The notes under the pieces are model-generated. The model searched no databases and was not told where the DNA came from. It saw only the letters and a list, made by a program, of their open reading frames with translations. From Streptomyces sp. NBC_01217 (lineage in GTDB: Bacteria; Actinomycetota; Actinomycetes; Streptomycetales; Streptomycetaceae), in the NCBI RefSeq assembly GCF_035994185.1, contig NZ_CP108538.1:1-64000 (forward strand): a DNA stretch of 64,000 bases. The letters are read 5' to 3'. The position numbers and the translations under genes were made by a program. This document shows, piece by piece, positions 45,036-54,363 of the stretch (positions are counted from its first letter, which is position 1; each line of letters opens with the position of its first letter).

Positions 45036-45656
45036 ATGCCCCACACACCCAACGTCGCAGTCATCTACTACTCCTCCACCGGCACCATTCACCAGCTGGC
45101 GGAGACCATCGCCACCGGTGCGTCCGAGGCAGGAGCCAACGTACGTCTGCTGCGCGTCGCCGAGCTCGCGCCCAAGGAAGTGATCGCGGGCGTCCAGCCG
45201 TGGGCCGACCACGCCGCCGCGACCGAGCACATCCCGGTCGCCACGCCGGACGACATCACCTGGGCCGACGCCGTCATATTCGGCACACCCACCCGCTTCG
45301 GCAACGTCGCCAGCCAGCTCAAGCAGTTCCTGGACACCCTCGGCGGCCTGTGGGCCCAGGGCCTGCTCGCCGACAAGGTGTACAGCGCCTTCACCTCCAC
45401 AGCGCAGCTGCGCGGCGGCCAGGAGTCCACCCTGCTGGCGCTCTACAACTCCATCTACCACTTCGGCGGGTTCATCGTGCCCCCCGGCTTCACCGACCCC
45501 GTGAAGTTCGTCGACGGCAACCCCTACGGCACCTCGCACGTGACCGGTGCCGACGCGCAGTTCCCCGTCGACAGCACGGCCCGCGCCGCCGCCACCTTCC
45601 AGGGCCGGCGCATCGCCGACGTCACCCGGATCATGAAGGCCGGCCGCGCGGCGTGA
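45036..45656 (+). CDS. wrbA: NAD(P)H:quinone oxidoreductase, WrbA family (copy 2)
   Basis: Flavodoxin-fold protein of 206 residues. FMN loop YYSSTGTIHQLAETIA, GTPTRFGNVASQLKQFLDTL and LRGGQESTLLALYNSIYHFG parallel copy 1 at 22684-23295 throughout. ATG 45036 gives the natural N-terminus (MPHTPNVAVIYYSS). It is the first gene of a plus-strand run with the SDR (96 bases downstream) and the zinc alcohol dehydrogenase, and has the shared palindrome upstream. Expected role: two-electron reduction of quinones, limiting redox cycling. Confidence 0.9.
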   Translation: MPHTPNVAVIYYSSTGTIHQLAETIATGASEAGANVRLLRVAELAPKEVIAGVQPWADHAAATEHIPVATPDDITWADAVIFGTPTRFGNVASQLKQFLDTLGGLWAQGLLADKVYSAFTSTAQLRGGQESTLLALYNSIYHFGGFIVPPGFTDPVKFVDGNPYGTSHVTGADAQFPVDSTARAAATFQGRRIADVTRIMKAGRAA

Positions 45657-45752
45657 AGGTCCCCCGGGCGTGGATGCCCGGACAACACGAGCCCCGGGCA
45701 CCTCTGAACGAGGCACGAAACCAAATCAGTTCACAACACATGGAGTTTTGAC

Positions 45753-46502
45753 ATGTCAGTTCCGCAGACACACACGGGCCGCGTTGCCGTCGTCACCGGC
45801 GCCGCACGCGGTATCGGCCAGGCCATCGCCGTCGACCTCGGGGCGCGCGGCGCGACCGTTGTCGCCGTCGACCTCACCAGCCCTGACGAAACCGTCGCCC
45901 TGCTCGCCGACAAGGGCCACACCGCACTCGGTCTCACAGCGGACGTGTCCAGCCCGGAGCAGACCGCGGCCGTGGGACAGGAAGTCGCCGACCGCTTCGG
46001 CCGGGCCGACATCCTGGTCAACAACGCCGGCATCTTCCCCTTCCGCGACATCGAGGACCTGGACTACGACACCTGGAAGCGCGTGCTCGCGGTCAACCTC
46101 GACTCGCAGTTCCTCATGGTCAAGGCCGTACTGGCGACCATGAAGAAGGGCGGCTGGGGCCGCATCGTCAACCTGACCTCCAACTCCATCGTCACCAACA
46201 TCCCCGGCCTCTCGCACTACATGGCGAGCAAGATGGGCAACATCGGCTTCAGCCGCGGCCTGGCCAACGACCTCGCGCCCTTCGGCATCACCGTCAACGC
46301 CGTCGGCCCGACCCTGACCATCACCCCCGGCAGCCAGCAGGTCCACCCCCAGGAAGCTCGCGACGCCGCCGCCCAGGCCCAGGCCATCAAGCGCAACGGC
46401 CTTCCCGAAGACCTCACCGGCACCATCGCCTTCCTCACCAGCGACGACGCCGCCTTCGTGACCGGCCAGACGATCATGGCCGACGGCGGCTACGCCCGCT
46501 GA
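45753..46502 (+). CDS. Short-chain dehydrogenase/reductase
   Basis: 249 residues, classical SDR. Cofactor motif TGAARGIG at 15-22, NNAG at 90-93, catalytic Ser143, Tyr156 and Lys160 (SHYMASK). Asp40 after the second strand (VVAVDLTS) favours NAD(H). C-terminal TGQTIMADGGYAR is typical of FabG-like enzymes. It probably acts on an alcohol or ketone intermediate together with the downstream dehydrogenase; substrate unknown. RBS-like TGGAG lies just before ATG, and a long spacer separates it from wrbA. Confidence 0.9.
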   Translation: MSVPQTHTGRVAVVTGAARGIGQAIAVDLGARGATVVAVDLTSPDETVALLADKGHTALGLTADVSSPEQTAAVGQEVADRFGRADILVNNAGIFPFRDIEDLDYDTWKRVLAVNLDSQFLMVKAVLATMKKGGWGRIVNLTSNSIVTNIPGLSHYMASKMGNIGFSRGLANDLAPFGITVNAVGPTLTITPGSQQVHPQEARDAAAQAQAIKRNGLPEDLTGTIAFLTSDDAAFVTGQTIMADGGYAR

Positions 46503-46516
46503 CCCATCCACCGGCC

Positions 46517-46609
46517 CTCCGTCAGCCCCTCTGGGGCCGACGGAGGCTGCGCGAAAACGTCTCACCCCGGGCCAGGCCGTCCGGCGGCGTCGCCGGACGA
46601 CCTGGCCCC
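46517..46609 (+). terminator. Two consecutive hairpins after the SDR gene
   Basis: First: CCTCCGTCaGCCCC / GGGGCcGACGGAGG (46517-46546). Second: GGGCCAGGcCGTCCGGCG / CGCCGGACGaCCTGGCCC (46569-46608). Both are strong GC stems with short loops. They should terminate or attenuate transcription before the alcohol dehydrogenase gene. Confidence 0.65.
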
Positions 46610-46643
46610 GGCACCCATCAGAAGAGAAAAGGAGTCGCAGATC

Positions 46644-47735
46644 ATGCGCAACGTCAAGCGCGCCGTACTGGTAAAGCCCGGTTCTCCCCTGGAGATCTGG
46701 GAGCGCCCCACCCCGTCCGCATCCAGCCGTGACGTCATCGTCTCGGTCGAGATGTCCGGCGTCTGCGGCACGGACCACCACCTCCAGTCCGGCGACATCA
46801 CGCTGCCCAACCCGATGGTCCTCGGGCACGAGGCCATCGGCCGTATCGAGGAACTCGGCTCCGAGGTCACCACCGACTACGCCGGAGAGCCCGTCGCGGT
46901 GGGAGACCTCGTCTACTGGCAGCCGGCGCTGCCGTGCTACCGCTGCTACTACTGCACCGTCCTGGAAGACGTGTCCATGTGCCCCAACCTGGTCACGTAC
47001 CAGCTGCACCAGCACGGGGACAAGCCGCCGGTGGGGACCTACACGGAGTACGCCTGGCTGCCGGACGGCATGACATTCTTCAAGATCCCGCAGGACGTCC
47101 CGGCCGAGGCCCTCATCGCCTTCGGTTGCGCCATGCCCACCGCGCTGCACGCCCTCGACCGGCTGGGCGGCATCCAGTACGGGCAGAACGTCATCGTGCA
47201 GGGCTCCGGCCCCGTCGGCCTCGCAGCCACACTCCTGGCGCACCTCGCCGGCGCGGGGAGCGTCACGGTCCTCGGCGCACCCGCCAACCGGCTCGAGATG
47301 GCCGAGAAGCTCGGGGCCACCACCGTCATCGACGTGACGAAGACCACCGAGCAGGAACGGGCCGCCGCGGTCATGGAGATCACGGACGGCCGCGGCGCGG
47401 ACGTCATCATCGAGGCCGCCGGCAGGGTCCCCGCGTTCACCGAAGGTCTCCCGCTCGTCGCCACCAACGGTACATACGTCATCCTCGGCCTCTGGTCCGC
47501 GCCGGGCACCTCGCCGGTCGAGCCGCGCTACCTCAACAACCGCAACATCAGCGTCATCGGCTCGGCCTACACGACGCCGCGGCACATGTACAACACGATC
47601 CAGATCACCCGGATGTGCCACCAGCGGTTCCCGCTCGCCGAAATGGTCACCCACCGCTTCTCCCTCGAGCAGGCGCAGGACGCGTTGGACTCCGTCGGAC
47701 GCGGCGAGCCGCTCAAGGCCGTGATCGTGCCGTAA
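46644..47735 (+). CDS. Zinc-dependent alcohol dehydrogenase (MDR family)
   Basis: 363 residues. Catalytic zinc ligands Cys41 (GVCGTD) and His62-Glu63 (GHEAIG); structural zinc lobe Cys98, Cys101, Cys104, Cys113. Rossmann motif GSGPVGLAATLLAHLAGAG with VTVLGAPANRLEMAEKLGAT. Oxidises an alcohol or reduces an aldehyde with NAD(P). RBS AGAAAAGGAGTC precedes the ATG. Two hairpins separate it from the SDR gene, so it may be expressed at a reduced level or from its own promoter. Confidence 0.9.
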   Translation: MRNVKRAVLVKPGSPLEIWERPTPSASSRDVIVSVEMSGVCGTDHHLQSGDITLPNPMVLGHEAIGRIEELGSEVTTDYAGEPVAVGDLVYWQPALPCYRCYYCTVLEDVSMCPNLVTYQLHQHGDKPPVGTYTEYAWLPDGMTFFKIPQDVPAEALIAFGCAMPTALHALDRLGGIQYGQNVIVQGSGPVGLAATLLAHLAGAGSVTVLGAPANRLEMAEKLGATTVIDVTKTTEQERAAAVMEITDGRGADVIIEAAGRVPAFTEGLPLVATNGTYVILGLWSAPGTSPVEPRYLNNRNISVIGSAYTTPRHMYNTIQITRMCHQRFPLAEMVTHRFSLEQAQDALDSVGRGEPLKAVIVP

Positions 47736-47736
47736 T

Positions 47737-48130
47737 GGCCCGGTTCTTGTAGCGCTCCTCGCCGAAGCCGGGTGGCCGTCCGCCGCGTGAGCCCTTTGCG
47801 CAGGCGGGCGGCCTGGCTGTCGGCCTTCTCCGGGACGGCGTACCGGATGACTCTGTCCTGTAATCGGTAGTAGCGGTGCGTGGTAGTCACTGGAGGAGGA
47901 AGTGTTGGCGGAGAGCGCCAACTCGGCCGTGCATCTGCCGCATGATCCTCTTGGTTCGCGTGTTGACCCCCTCGGTGCGCCCGTTGTGATGGGGCTGGAT
48001 GAGGCCGACGCCCATCGTGCTGGTCTGGGACCGTCTGAACACCCACGTCTCCCACGCCATACGCGAGTTCATCGCCAAGCGCGTGCATGGCTGGCGGTGT
48101 TCCTGCTGCCCGCCTACTCGCCCGACCTTT
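47737..48130. pseudogene. Mosaic of three transposase scraps (IS5, ISL3, IS630)
   Basis: 47760-47880 minus: IRYAVPEKADSQAARLRKG (IS5/IS427 C-terminal part, frameshifted). 47890-48000 minus: QPHHNGRTEGVNTRTKRIMR (ISL3 C-terminus). 48004-48130 plus: PIVLVWDRLNTHVSHAIREF (IS630 C-terminal part). Each is too short to function; their borders are direct junctions. Confidence 0.7.
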
Positions 48131-48900
48131 AGCCTCGCCATTTCCTCCGGATCTCGGCGCTGTCGAACAAGGCAGTGCCCTGCAGCCAGACTCCGGCCGA
48201 CACGACGTGTCCGCCGTGCAGCGATTGGCGCGGTATCCGCAATGCGGTGGTCCAGGCCGTAGGGAAGAAGCCCGGCAGTGAGCGGGCTGTGCACGGCGTC
48301 CTCTGTCGGACACCGCCCCGATGGTCTCCCGCGCCCTGATCGGCGACCCGGCAGCTACGGGACTACCTACCCGACGCGCAGGGAGAGGACGTCATGTCCG
48401 ACGTCCTCAACGCCGTGCCGCCGGCGGAACTCGAGCACATGGACCCGCTGGGGCTCGCGCCCGGCTCCACGATCTCCTGCGGATCCTGGAGGGCCACTAT
48501 AGAACAGGGACCTGTGCAACATGGTGTTCACCATCGAACGGGGAATGCTGCGGACGCGGCCCGGTGTCTGCTGCGTGGTCTCCGCCATCGTCCCGCCTGC
48601 GCGACCAGGCTCGGCAGAAGGCGGTCGGGGGAGCCGTGAACGGCGGGGCCGTGGCACATGTGGCCGTGACATCGTCCGGTTCGGCGGAGTGCATGACATG
48701 TCTGTAGATGCGGCAGTGGGGTATGGCGCTCGCCGTGCGCTGCCGTCCGCCGCCGGTCGGGCCCAGCGGCAGGTTGGCAACCACGTTCGGATCAGTAGTC
48801 GCTCGGACACGGGCCGCGTTCACTCATCCCGATACTGCGACATGACGGCGAGGTCCCCGCGCGCTGAGCTACTGCACGTCCGGCACCTTGAAGTGGCCCT
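48131..48900. other. Region without a supported gene
   Basis: About 770 bases. A plus-strand frame at 48394 (MSDVLNAVPPAELEHMDPLG) starts plausibly but quickly loses protein character; no family recognised. No repeats of note. Confidence 0.35.
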
Positions 48901-49533
48901 TCACCTCGCGTTCGCCCCGGATGGCGATCCCAGAGCGTCTTCCGGGCCGTCCGCGTCTCGCCCCGCTCCCCGGATGCCGTCGAACGCCAGGCAGAGCACG
49001 CGCTCGCGTTGCGCGTCATCCGCGAACGATCCCGCCGCCACGCTGACAACAAGGCGAATGGCATCTTCCAACCGGGCATCCGGACGGATGGCCCCTGCCT
49101 CCTGCGCCCTGCGGAAAAGCGGTTCCCCAGCGGCTCGCAGAGCTTCTCGTCCAGCCCTGAAAATTTCCGAATTGCGATCCAGCGTCCCCTGTATGGCCTG
49201 TTTGGTTGCGTCGTATCCGATGAAACGGCGACTCCATGCCTCAAACGCCGGCCAGGCCGGGAGATCGGCCACCTGAGCCGCGAACTCGCAGAGCCGCTCG
49301 ACTTCCTCTGCAAAGACGGCGTGGTAGAGGTGCTGACGCGTGGGGAAGTTCCGGTACAGCGTTCCGATCGCCACTCCTGCCCGCTGAGCGATATCCTCTA
49401 GAGGGACTGTCGGACCACCCTCCGCCAAAGATTCTCTCGCAGCAGCCAAAAGGGCATCGAAATTCCGCAGAGCATCCGCACGATGCGGCCGCGACACCCT
49501 GAATGCAGAGTCGCTGCGAGACACATCACTCAC
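48901..49533 (-). CDS. TetR-family transcriptional regulator
   Basis: 210 residues from GTG 49533 (GGAGACTTAA upstream). N-terminal HTH: ALLAAARESLAEGGPTVPLE, then DIAQRAGVAIGTLYRNFPTR, then QHLYHAVFAEEVERL. The C-terminal ligand domain (residues ~80-200) resembles the SbtR-like TetR group. It is divergent from the molybdenum hydroxylase operon across ~650 bases, so it may control that operon, but the intergenic distance makes this only a suggestion. It is also a candidate for the shared redox operators. Confidence 0.88.
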   Translation of the reverse strand: MSDVSRSDSAFRVSRPHRADALRNFDALLAAARESLAEGGPTVPLEDIAQRAGVAIGTLYRNFPTRQHLYHAVFAEEVERLCEFAAQVADLPAWPAFEAWSRRFIGYDATKQAIQGTLDRNSEIFRAGREALRAAGEPLFRRAQEAGAIRPDARLEDAIRLVVSVAAGSFADDAQRERVLCLAFDGIRGAGRDADGPEDALGSPSGANAR

Positions 49534-50183
49534 TTAAGTCTCCGTCTGTAGCCTGACCGGGCGGACGACGAGTGTAGCCTCTCGCTCAGGGGCTGCCCCC
49601 ACCTCCCCGGCGGCCATGCCCACCGGGCCGCACCAGAAGCCGGCTGCGGGACACCAACGCCCAACTGCACAGTGCCGACGGGTCTGCCGCGTGCACCCCT
49701 CGTTCGCGGCTGCTGTCCGTGGGGCGCCGTAGTTGCTCCTCCGACGGTGCGAATTCCTGGAACCGCTGCACGTCGCACAGTGGAGCAGTGGTGTCATCCG
49801 CGGGTCCAGCCGGACCGCGTCCAGCGTGGCGGTCCACCACGCGGGCTCCCGAGATCCACGACGCCGCCTCGGTCGCGGAACCCGCCGGGAGACTCCAGGC
49901 TCGGTTGAACGCTCCGCGACCTCCACCGGCGACCGGCAAGCCTGCAGTCGAGCGGGCGGCTCTCGGCATCGCGGACAGAACTTGCAAGCGGAGGATTTCC
50001 TCGACTAAAGTCGAGGTGGTGCCTTAATTTTACTGGGTGTTCGGTCTCGACTTAACGGGCTGTCGCAGTACCTCGCGGTACGGCGGTAGCACTTACCGGG
50101 TCCGGTTGTACCGGGCCGGACGGGCCCCGCTGTACGTACAGAGCGGGATCTGCGCGCAAGGGAAAGAAAGTGAGGCGGCCGTG
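49534..50183. other. Upstream region of the molybdenum hydroxylase operon
   Basis: 650 bases with no supported gene; minus-strand frames here lack domains. The promoter-proximal part contains the palindrome at 49999-50016 in an AT-rich pocket. Confidence 0.5.
49999..50016. promoter_or_regulatory. Palindrome upstream of molybdenum hydroxylase genes
   Basis: CCTCGAC-TAAA-GTCGAGG, a perfect 7-bp dyad, followed 28 bases later by a half-site CTCGACTTAAC. It is ~170 bases before the start of the Fe-S subunit gene. Likely an operator; regulator not identified. Confidence 0.5.
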
Positions 50184-50684
50184 ATGGATCAGAACGCTGG
50201 CGGCCCTGTCCCCATCGCCCTTCGGGTGAATGGGCAGGAGCGGGAGGTGCGTACCGAGGAGGAGACACCGCTGCTCTACGCGCTCCGCAATCATCTGGGC
50301 CTCAAGGGCACCCGCTTCGGGTGTGGGCTTGGTCTCTGCGGTGCCTGCTTCGTCCTCGTCGACGGTCATCCGACCTTCTCATGCGACACCCCGGTGTGGT
50401 CGCTCAACGGCAAAGAGGTGACCACGATCGAGGGCCTGGGTACCGCTGGCGAGTCCCACCCGGTCACCCGGGCGATCGCGGAGACACAGGCGGCGCAATG
50501 CGGGTATTGCGTCTCCGGCGTGGTGATGGCAGCGGCCGCTCTGTTGGAAGAGAACGACAATCCGTCGGAGGACGAGGTGCGCGAGGCCCTGGACCGCAAC
50601 CTGTGCCGGTGCGGCGCTCACAACCGGTTGGTGGGAGCGGTCCTCATCGCCGCCGCCGAGATGCGAGCGGAGGCCGGCCGATGA
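50184..50684 (+). CDS. Molybdenum hydroxylase [2Fe-2S] subunit (IorA-like)
   Basis: 166 residues from ATG 50184. The plant-ferredoxin-type cluster is bound by Cys47, 52, 55 and 67 (GCGLGLCGACFVLVDGH); the second cluster by Cys106, 109, 141 and 143 (AAQCGYCVSG; NLCRCGAHNR). This is the small electron-transfer subunit of xanthine-dehydrogenase-family enzymes of the isoquinoline 1-oxidoreductase type. Its stop overlaps the start of the large subunit (ATGA). GTG 50181 is an alternative start. Confidence 0.92.
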   Translation: MDQNAGGPVPIALRVNGQEREVRTEEETPLLYALRNHLGLKGTRFGCGLGLCGACFVLVDGHPTFSCDTPVWSLNGKEVTTIEGLGTAGESHPVTRAIAETQAAQCGYCVSGVVMAAAALLEENDNPSEDEVREALDRNLCRCGAHNRLVGAVLIAAAEMRAEAGR

Positions 50685-52825
50685 CCACAACGCCGGCGAC
50701 ACCCGCGATGCCCCCGTCCCTGGCAGCGAACCCCTGGTTGTCCAGCTGGCTGCGCATCCTTCCGGAGGGCCAGGTGGAGGTCCGATCCGGCAAGGTGGAG
50801 ATCGGCCAGGGAGTGCTCACCGCCCTCGCGCAGATCGCCGCCGAAGAATTGGACGTGGACGTGTCCCGGGTGCGGATGACGGCGGCCGCCACCGGCGTCA
50901 GCCCCAACGAGGGGCTCACGGCGGGCAGCCTTTCCATTCAGCACTCCGGTGCCGCGCTGCAGTTCGCGTGCGCGGAGGCCCGGGCGGTCTACCTGGACCG
51001 CGCCGCGGCCCTCCTCCAGTGCGATGCCACGCAGCTGACCGTCGACGACGGGCGCATCACCGCGACTGACGGGCGGACCACGACCTACTGGCAGCTGGCT
51101 GACGACGCACTGCTCGACCGGCCCGCTACCGCGACGGTCGCACCGAAGTCCGAGTCGGCCTACCGGGTGGTGGGCACCAACGCGCCCCGCGTCGACCTGC
51201 CGGACAAACTGGCCGGCAGGCCCCGGTTCGCACACGACCTCGTGCTCCCGGGGCTCCTGTTCGGCCGGATCGTGCGGCCGCCGTCACGGGGCGCCACGCT
51301 GGATACCGTGGACACCGAGCCGACCCTGGCCGTGCCCGGGGTCGTGACGACCGTGCGCGACGGGAATTTCCTTGCGGTGATCGCGGATCGGGAGGAAGTG
51401 GCCCTGCGAGCTGTGGAGCTCCTGCGCAAGGACGCGGTGTGGCAGCAGTCGCCGACGCTCCCGGACGAGGACGACCTGCCGACGTTCCTCACCACCGCCC
51501 CCCGTGAGACCACTCTGCTCGCCGACCAGGGCGAGCGCCCCGCCGCGTCCGCGGTGACCCGGTCCCACGAAGCCACATACCACCGCCCGTACATCGCACA
51601 CGCGTCAATGGGGCCTTCCAGCGCAACCGCGCTCCTCACCACTGAGGACGGCGAGGCCCGGCTCGCTGTCTGGACACACAGTCAGGGTGTCTACATCCTG
51701 CGTCAGGAGCTGGCCCGGGCACTCGACATGAGCGAGAAGCAGATCACCGTTTCCCACGTCGAGGGACCGGGCTGCTACGGCCACAACGGTGCGGACGACA
51801 GCGCCATGGACGCGGCCCTGCTCGCCCTTGCAGTTCCGGGCCGCCCCGTACAGGTCGTGTGGTCGCGCGCCGACGAACTGGGCTGGTCCCCCTTCGGGCC
51901 GGCAGCAGTGGTGAGGGTCGCCGCCGACGTCGGCACCGGCGGAGAGGTACTGGCCTGGGAGCAGGAGATCTGGGGCAACAGTCACATCACCCGGCCCGGG
52001 ATGACGCCTTCGATCGGATTGCTGGCCGCGAGCCACCGCGAAGGTGGCAAGGAAATCGAGTCGGGGCCGGAGGCGCCCCTCACCCATGGCGGCGCAGCCG
52101 GGCGCAACTCAGTCCCCGGTTACGACTTCGGGTACCGCAAGGCGGTCAACCACCGGGTCCTGCCCAGCCCGCTGCGAACCTCCTCATTGCGGTCGCTCGG
52201 CGCCTTCGTCAACGTGTTCGCGGCTGAGTCGTTCATGGACGAACTCGCCTTGGAGGCAGGACGGGATCCGGTGGAGTTCCGTCTCGCGCACCTGACCGAC
52301 CCCCGGGCGCGTGCCCTCATCGAGACCGTCGCACGGCGTGCGGCATGGGACAGCTGGCGGCCGTCGGAATCCCTGGGGCACGGCATCGCCTACGCCCGCT
52401 ACAAGAACACCTCCGCATACTGCGCGGTGGTCGCCGAGGTGGAGGCGGTGAGCGAGGTCCGGGTACGGCGGCTGACCCTGGCCGTGGACGCGGGGCTGGT
52501 CATCAGCCCGGACGGCGCGCGGAACCAGATCGAGGGCGGCGCCATTCAGGCCACCAGCTGGACGCTGAAGGAACGCATGCGCTTCGACCGGATGACGGTC
52601 ACCAGCGAGGACTGGGAGAGCTATCCGATCCTGCGCTTCTCCGAGGTCCCCTCGGTCGATGTCGAACTGATGCCTGGCGACGGAAATCCGCCCCTCGGTG
52701 TCGGCGAGACGGCGCAGGGTCCGACGGCCGCGGCCATCGCCAACGCCCTCTACGACGCCCTCGGCGTGCGCGTGCGTTCGCTGCCGCTCACCGAGGAGCA
52801 GATCGTCGCCGCGATGCCCGACTGA
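50681..52825 (+). CDS. Molybdopterin-binding large subunit (IorB-like aldehyde/N-heterocycle oxidoreductase)
   Basis: 714 residues. SGKVEIGQGVLTALAQIAAE, EGPGCYGHNGADDSAMDAAL and DGNPPLGVGETAQGPTAAAI (region of the catalytic Glu: GVGE) are hallmark cofactor-binding segments of xanthine-dehydrogenase-family Mo-pterin subunits. No FAD-subunit gene is adjacent, as in isoquinoline 1-oxidoreductase and related enzymes that pass electrons directly to an external acceptor. It hydroxylates an N-heterocycle or aldehyde with water as oxygen donor; the substrate is unknown. No XdhC-like maturation gene is seen in this cluster. Confidence 0.9.
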   Translation: MTTTPATPAMPPSLAANPWLSSWLRILPEGQVEVRSGKVEIGQGVLTALAQIAAEELDVDVSRVRMTAAATGVSPNEGLTAGSLSIQHSGAALQFACAEARAVYLDRAAALLQCDATQLTVDDGRITATDGRTTTYWQLADDALLDRPATATVAPKSESAYRVVGTNAPRVDLPDKLAGRPRFAHDLVLPGLLFGRIVRPPSRGATLDTVDTEPTLAVPGVVTTVRDGNFLAVIADREEVALRAVELLRKDAVWQQSPTLPDEDDLPTFLTTAPRETTLLADQGERPAASAVTRSHEATYHRPYIAHASMGPSSATALLTTEDGEARLAVWTHSQGVYILRQELARALDMSEKQITVSHVEGPGCYGHNGADDSAMDAALLALAVPGRPVQVVWSRADELGWSPFGPAAVVRVAADVGTGGEVLAWEQEIWGNSHITRPGMTPSIGLLAASHREGGKEIESGPEAPLTHGGAAGRNSVPGYDFGYRKAVNHRVLPSPLRTSSLRSLGAFVNVFAAESFMDELALEAGRDPVEFRLAHLTDPRARALIETVARRAAWDSWRPSESLGHGIAYARYKNTSAYCAVVAEVEAVSEVRVRRLTLAVDAGLVISPDGARNQIEGGAIQATSWTLKERMRFDRMTVTSEDWESYPILRFSEVPSVDVELMPGDGNPPLGVGETAQGPTAAAIANALYDALGVRVRSLPLTEEQIVAAMPD

Positions 52826-52862
52826 GCGGCCGCTTCCGGGGCAGCTCCGAGAAAGGACCAGC

Positions 52863-53831
52863 ATGATCATCGACGTACATCAGCACTACTCCCCGCCCGC
52901 CCTTACCGAGGCTGTCGCCAAAGAATCCCCCGGCCTCAAGGTGTTGACCGAACCCTGCGTCGAGCTCGACAGCAGGCTGCCCGAGATGGACGCGAGCGGG
53001 ATCGATGCCGCCCTGCCGTCCATCCCGCACCCGTGCCGACTCTCGCCGGGGGACGATCGGGCCGGCTACCTCGCCCTGGCCCGACGCTGCAACGACGAAC
53101 TGCTGGCCGCAGCGGAACGGCACTCAGACCGGTTCGCTGCGCTTGTCGCACTTCCTTTCGGTGACACCGAGGGCAGCCTGGAGGAACTCGAGCGTGTAGC
53201 AGGACACCCTCTGGTCAAGGGCGTCATCGGCTTCACCGTGACGCGCCCTTGGAGTCTGTACGAGCCTCGCCTCGAGCCGGTCTACCAGGCGATGGCCCAG
53301 CACAACCTCCCCTTTATGCTGCACCCGGTCATGGACGACTTCACCGCACACCCCTCGTTCGAGGCGTTCACGCTGTTCGGCAGCATCGCCTCGCCTGTCC
53401 AGGAATCCGTGACGGCGGCGCAGCTGATGCTGTCCGGAATGCTCGACCGCGTACCCGAACTGACGCTGATCATCCCCCACTTGGGAGGGGTACTTCCCTA
53501 CCTCGCTCAGCGCCTCATCGATCAGAGCGGCACCGGCGCCGCACAGTACGACTGCCTGGAATACCTGCGCAACCGCTGCCTTGTGGACAGTTGCTCCTAC
53601 CACCAGCCCGCACTGAGCTGCGCGGAGGCGACGATGTCAGCGCAGCACATTCTGCTCGGCTCCGACTATCCCTACCGCGGCTCCCTGCAGCGCGCGGTGT
53701 CCGACATCGAGACCAGCGGTCTGAACGCACCGGATCGAGCCGCTGTCTACGGCGGCAACGCCGAGCGTGCAGGACTCCTGACCGACGCCATGCTCGCACG
53801 CACCCCTTCAGGGAACCGCCCCCAAGCGTGA
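52863..53831 (+). CDS. Amidohydrolase family 2 protein (ACMSD-like)
   Basis: 322 residues, AAGAAAGGACC-type RBS before ATG 52863. Metal-binding DVHQHY (His6, His8), further His in LPFMLHPVMDDF and LIIPHLGG, and the late Asp in ILLGSDYPYRG give the amidohydrolase TIM-barrel site of the decarboxylase/hydrolase subgroup (ACMSD, gamma-resorcylate decarboxylase, related hydrolases). It lies 37 bases after the Mo subunit, so it should process the hydroxylated product of that enzyme, by ring cleavage or decarboxylation (inference). Confidence 0.87.
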   Translation: MIIDVHQHYSPPALTEAVAKESPGLKVLTEPCVELDSRLPEMDASGIDAALPSIPHPCRLSPGDDRAGYLALARRCNDELLAAAERHSDRFAALVALPFGDTEGSLEELERVAGHPLVKGVIGFTVTRPWSLYEPRLEPVYQAMAQHNLPFMLHPVMDDFTAHPSFEAFTLFGSIASPVQESVTAAQLMLSGMLDRVPELTLIIPHLGGVLPYLAQRLIDQSGTGAAQYDCLEYLRNRCLVDSCSYHQPALSCAEATMSAQHILLGSDYPYRGSLQRAVSDIETSGLNAPDRAAVYGGNAERAGLLTDAMLARTPSGNRPQA

Positions 53832-54247
53832 GCTCGCTCACCAACTGGCGGATCCCTTCGTTGCGCAGGCCCCGTTAGCCGCACCACGTTCATCGGAACC
53901 ATGGCAGTGCGCCTCAAGAGCAGGGGCGCCGGCGGCCAGCTGTCAAGCGATCGTCGTGTCTTCGGCCATCTCCAATGGACAAGTCCCATACCCAAAGTGA
54001 CGCAGATGCGCTCGCGGGGTGCGACGCGCTGATCTCCTGATCGGCACCGTCACCGGCTCCTTCGGAGCCCAACCTCGGCTGCATCGCCACGGACGAGACT
54101 GGTGGGCGGTTGCTCCAGGCCCAACGGCGCACGACAGCAGTCGCGGTGGCTCAGCGACCGCCGAGGCCCCTCGACGATCCACAGGATCCGGCAGCTACTC
54201 AGGCAACGGATGACGTGCACTGTCCAGATGCCCAGTGACAATGAACC

Positions 54248-54309
54248 TTGGGCGGGGGCAGCGAAGTTGAGTGGCCTGGGTCACTCAACTTCGCTGCCCC
54301 CGCCCAAGA
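54248..54309. repeat. Perfect 27-bp stem hairpin
   Basis: Left arm CTTGGGCGGGGGCAGCGAAG (first 20 of 27 bases), 8-base loop GCCTGGGT, and a perfectly complementary right arm ending CCGCCCAAG. Could be a bidirectional terminator, an element end or an operator cluster. No copy elsewhere in the window. Confidence 0.7.
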
Positions 54310-54320
54310 CCCAAATGGAG

Positions 54321-54363
54321 TTTGGCTCTCCTTCGGGCTCACTGCGTGTGAACGAGAGCCAAA
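54321..54363. repeat. Second hairpin, 10-bp stem
   Basis: TTTGGCTCTC and GAGAGCCAAA, perfect, 23-base loop. It follows the 27-bp hairpin after 11 bases and precedes the DHA2 exporter gene by ~440 bases. Confidence 0.55.

Noticed and set aside
45756..47921. 721-codon minus-strand frame
   Set aside because: Fully antisense to the clear SDR and alcohol dehydrogenase genes; GC-rich DNA keeps the complementary frame open. No domain in the translation.
48394..48639. Plus-strand ORF MSDVLNAVPP...
   Set aside because: Plausible first 20 residues, but the rest lacks protein character and no family is recognisable.
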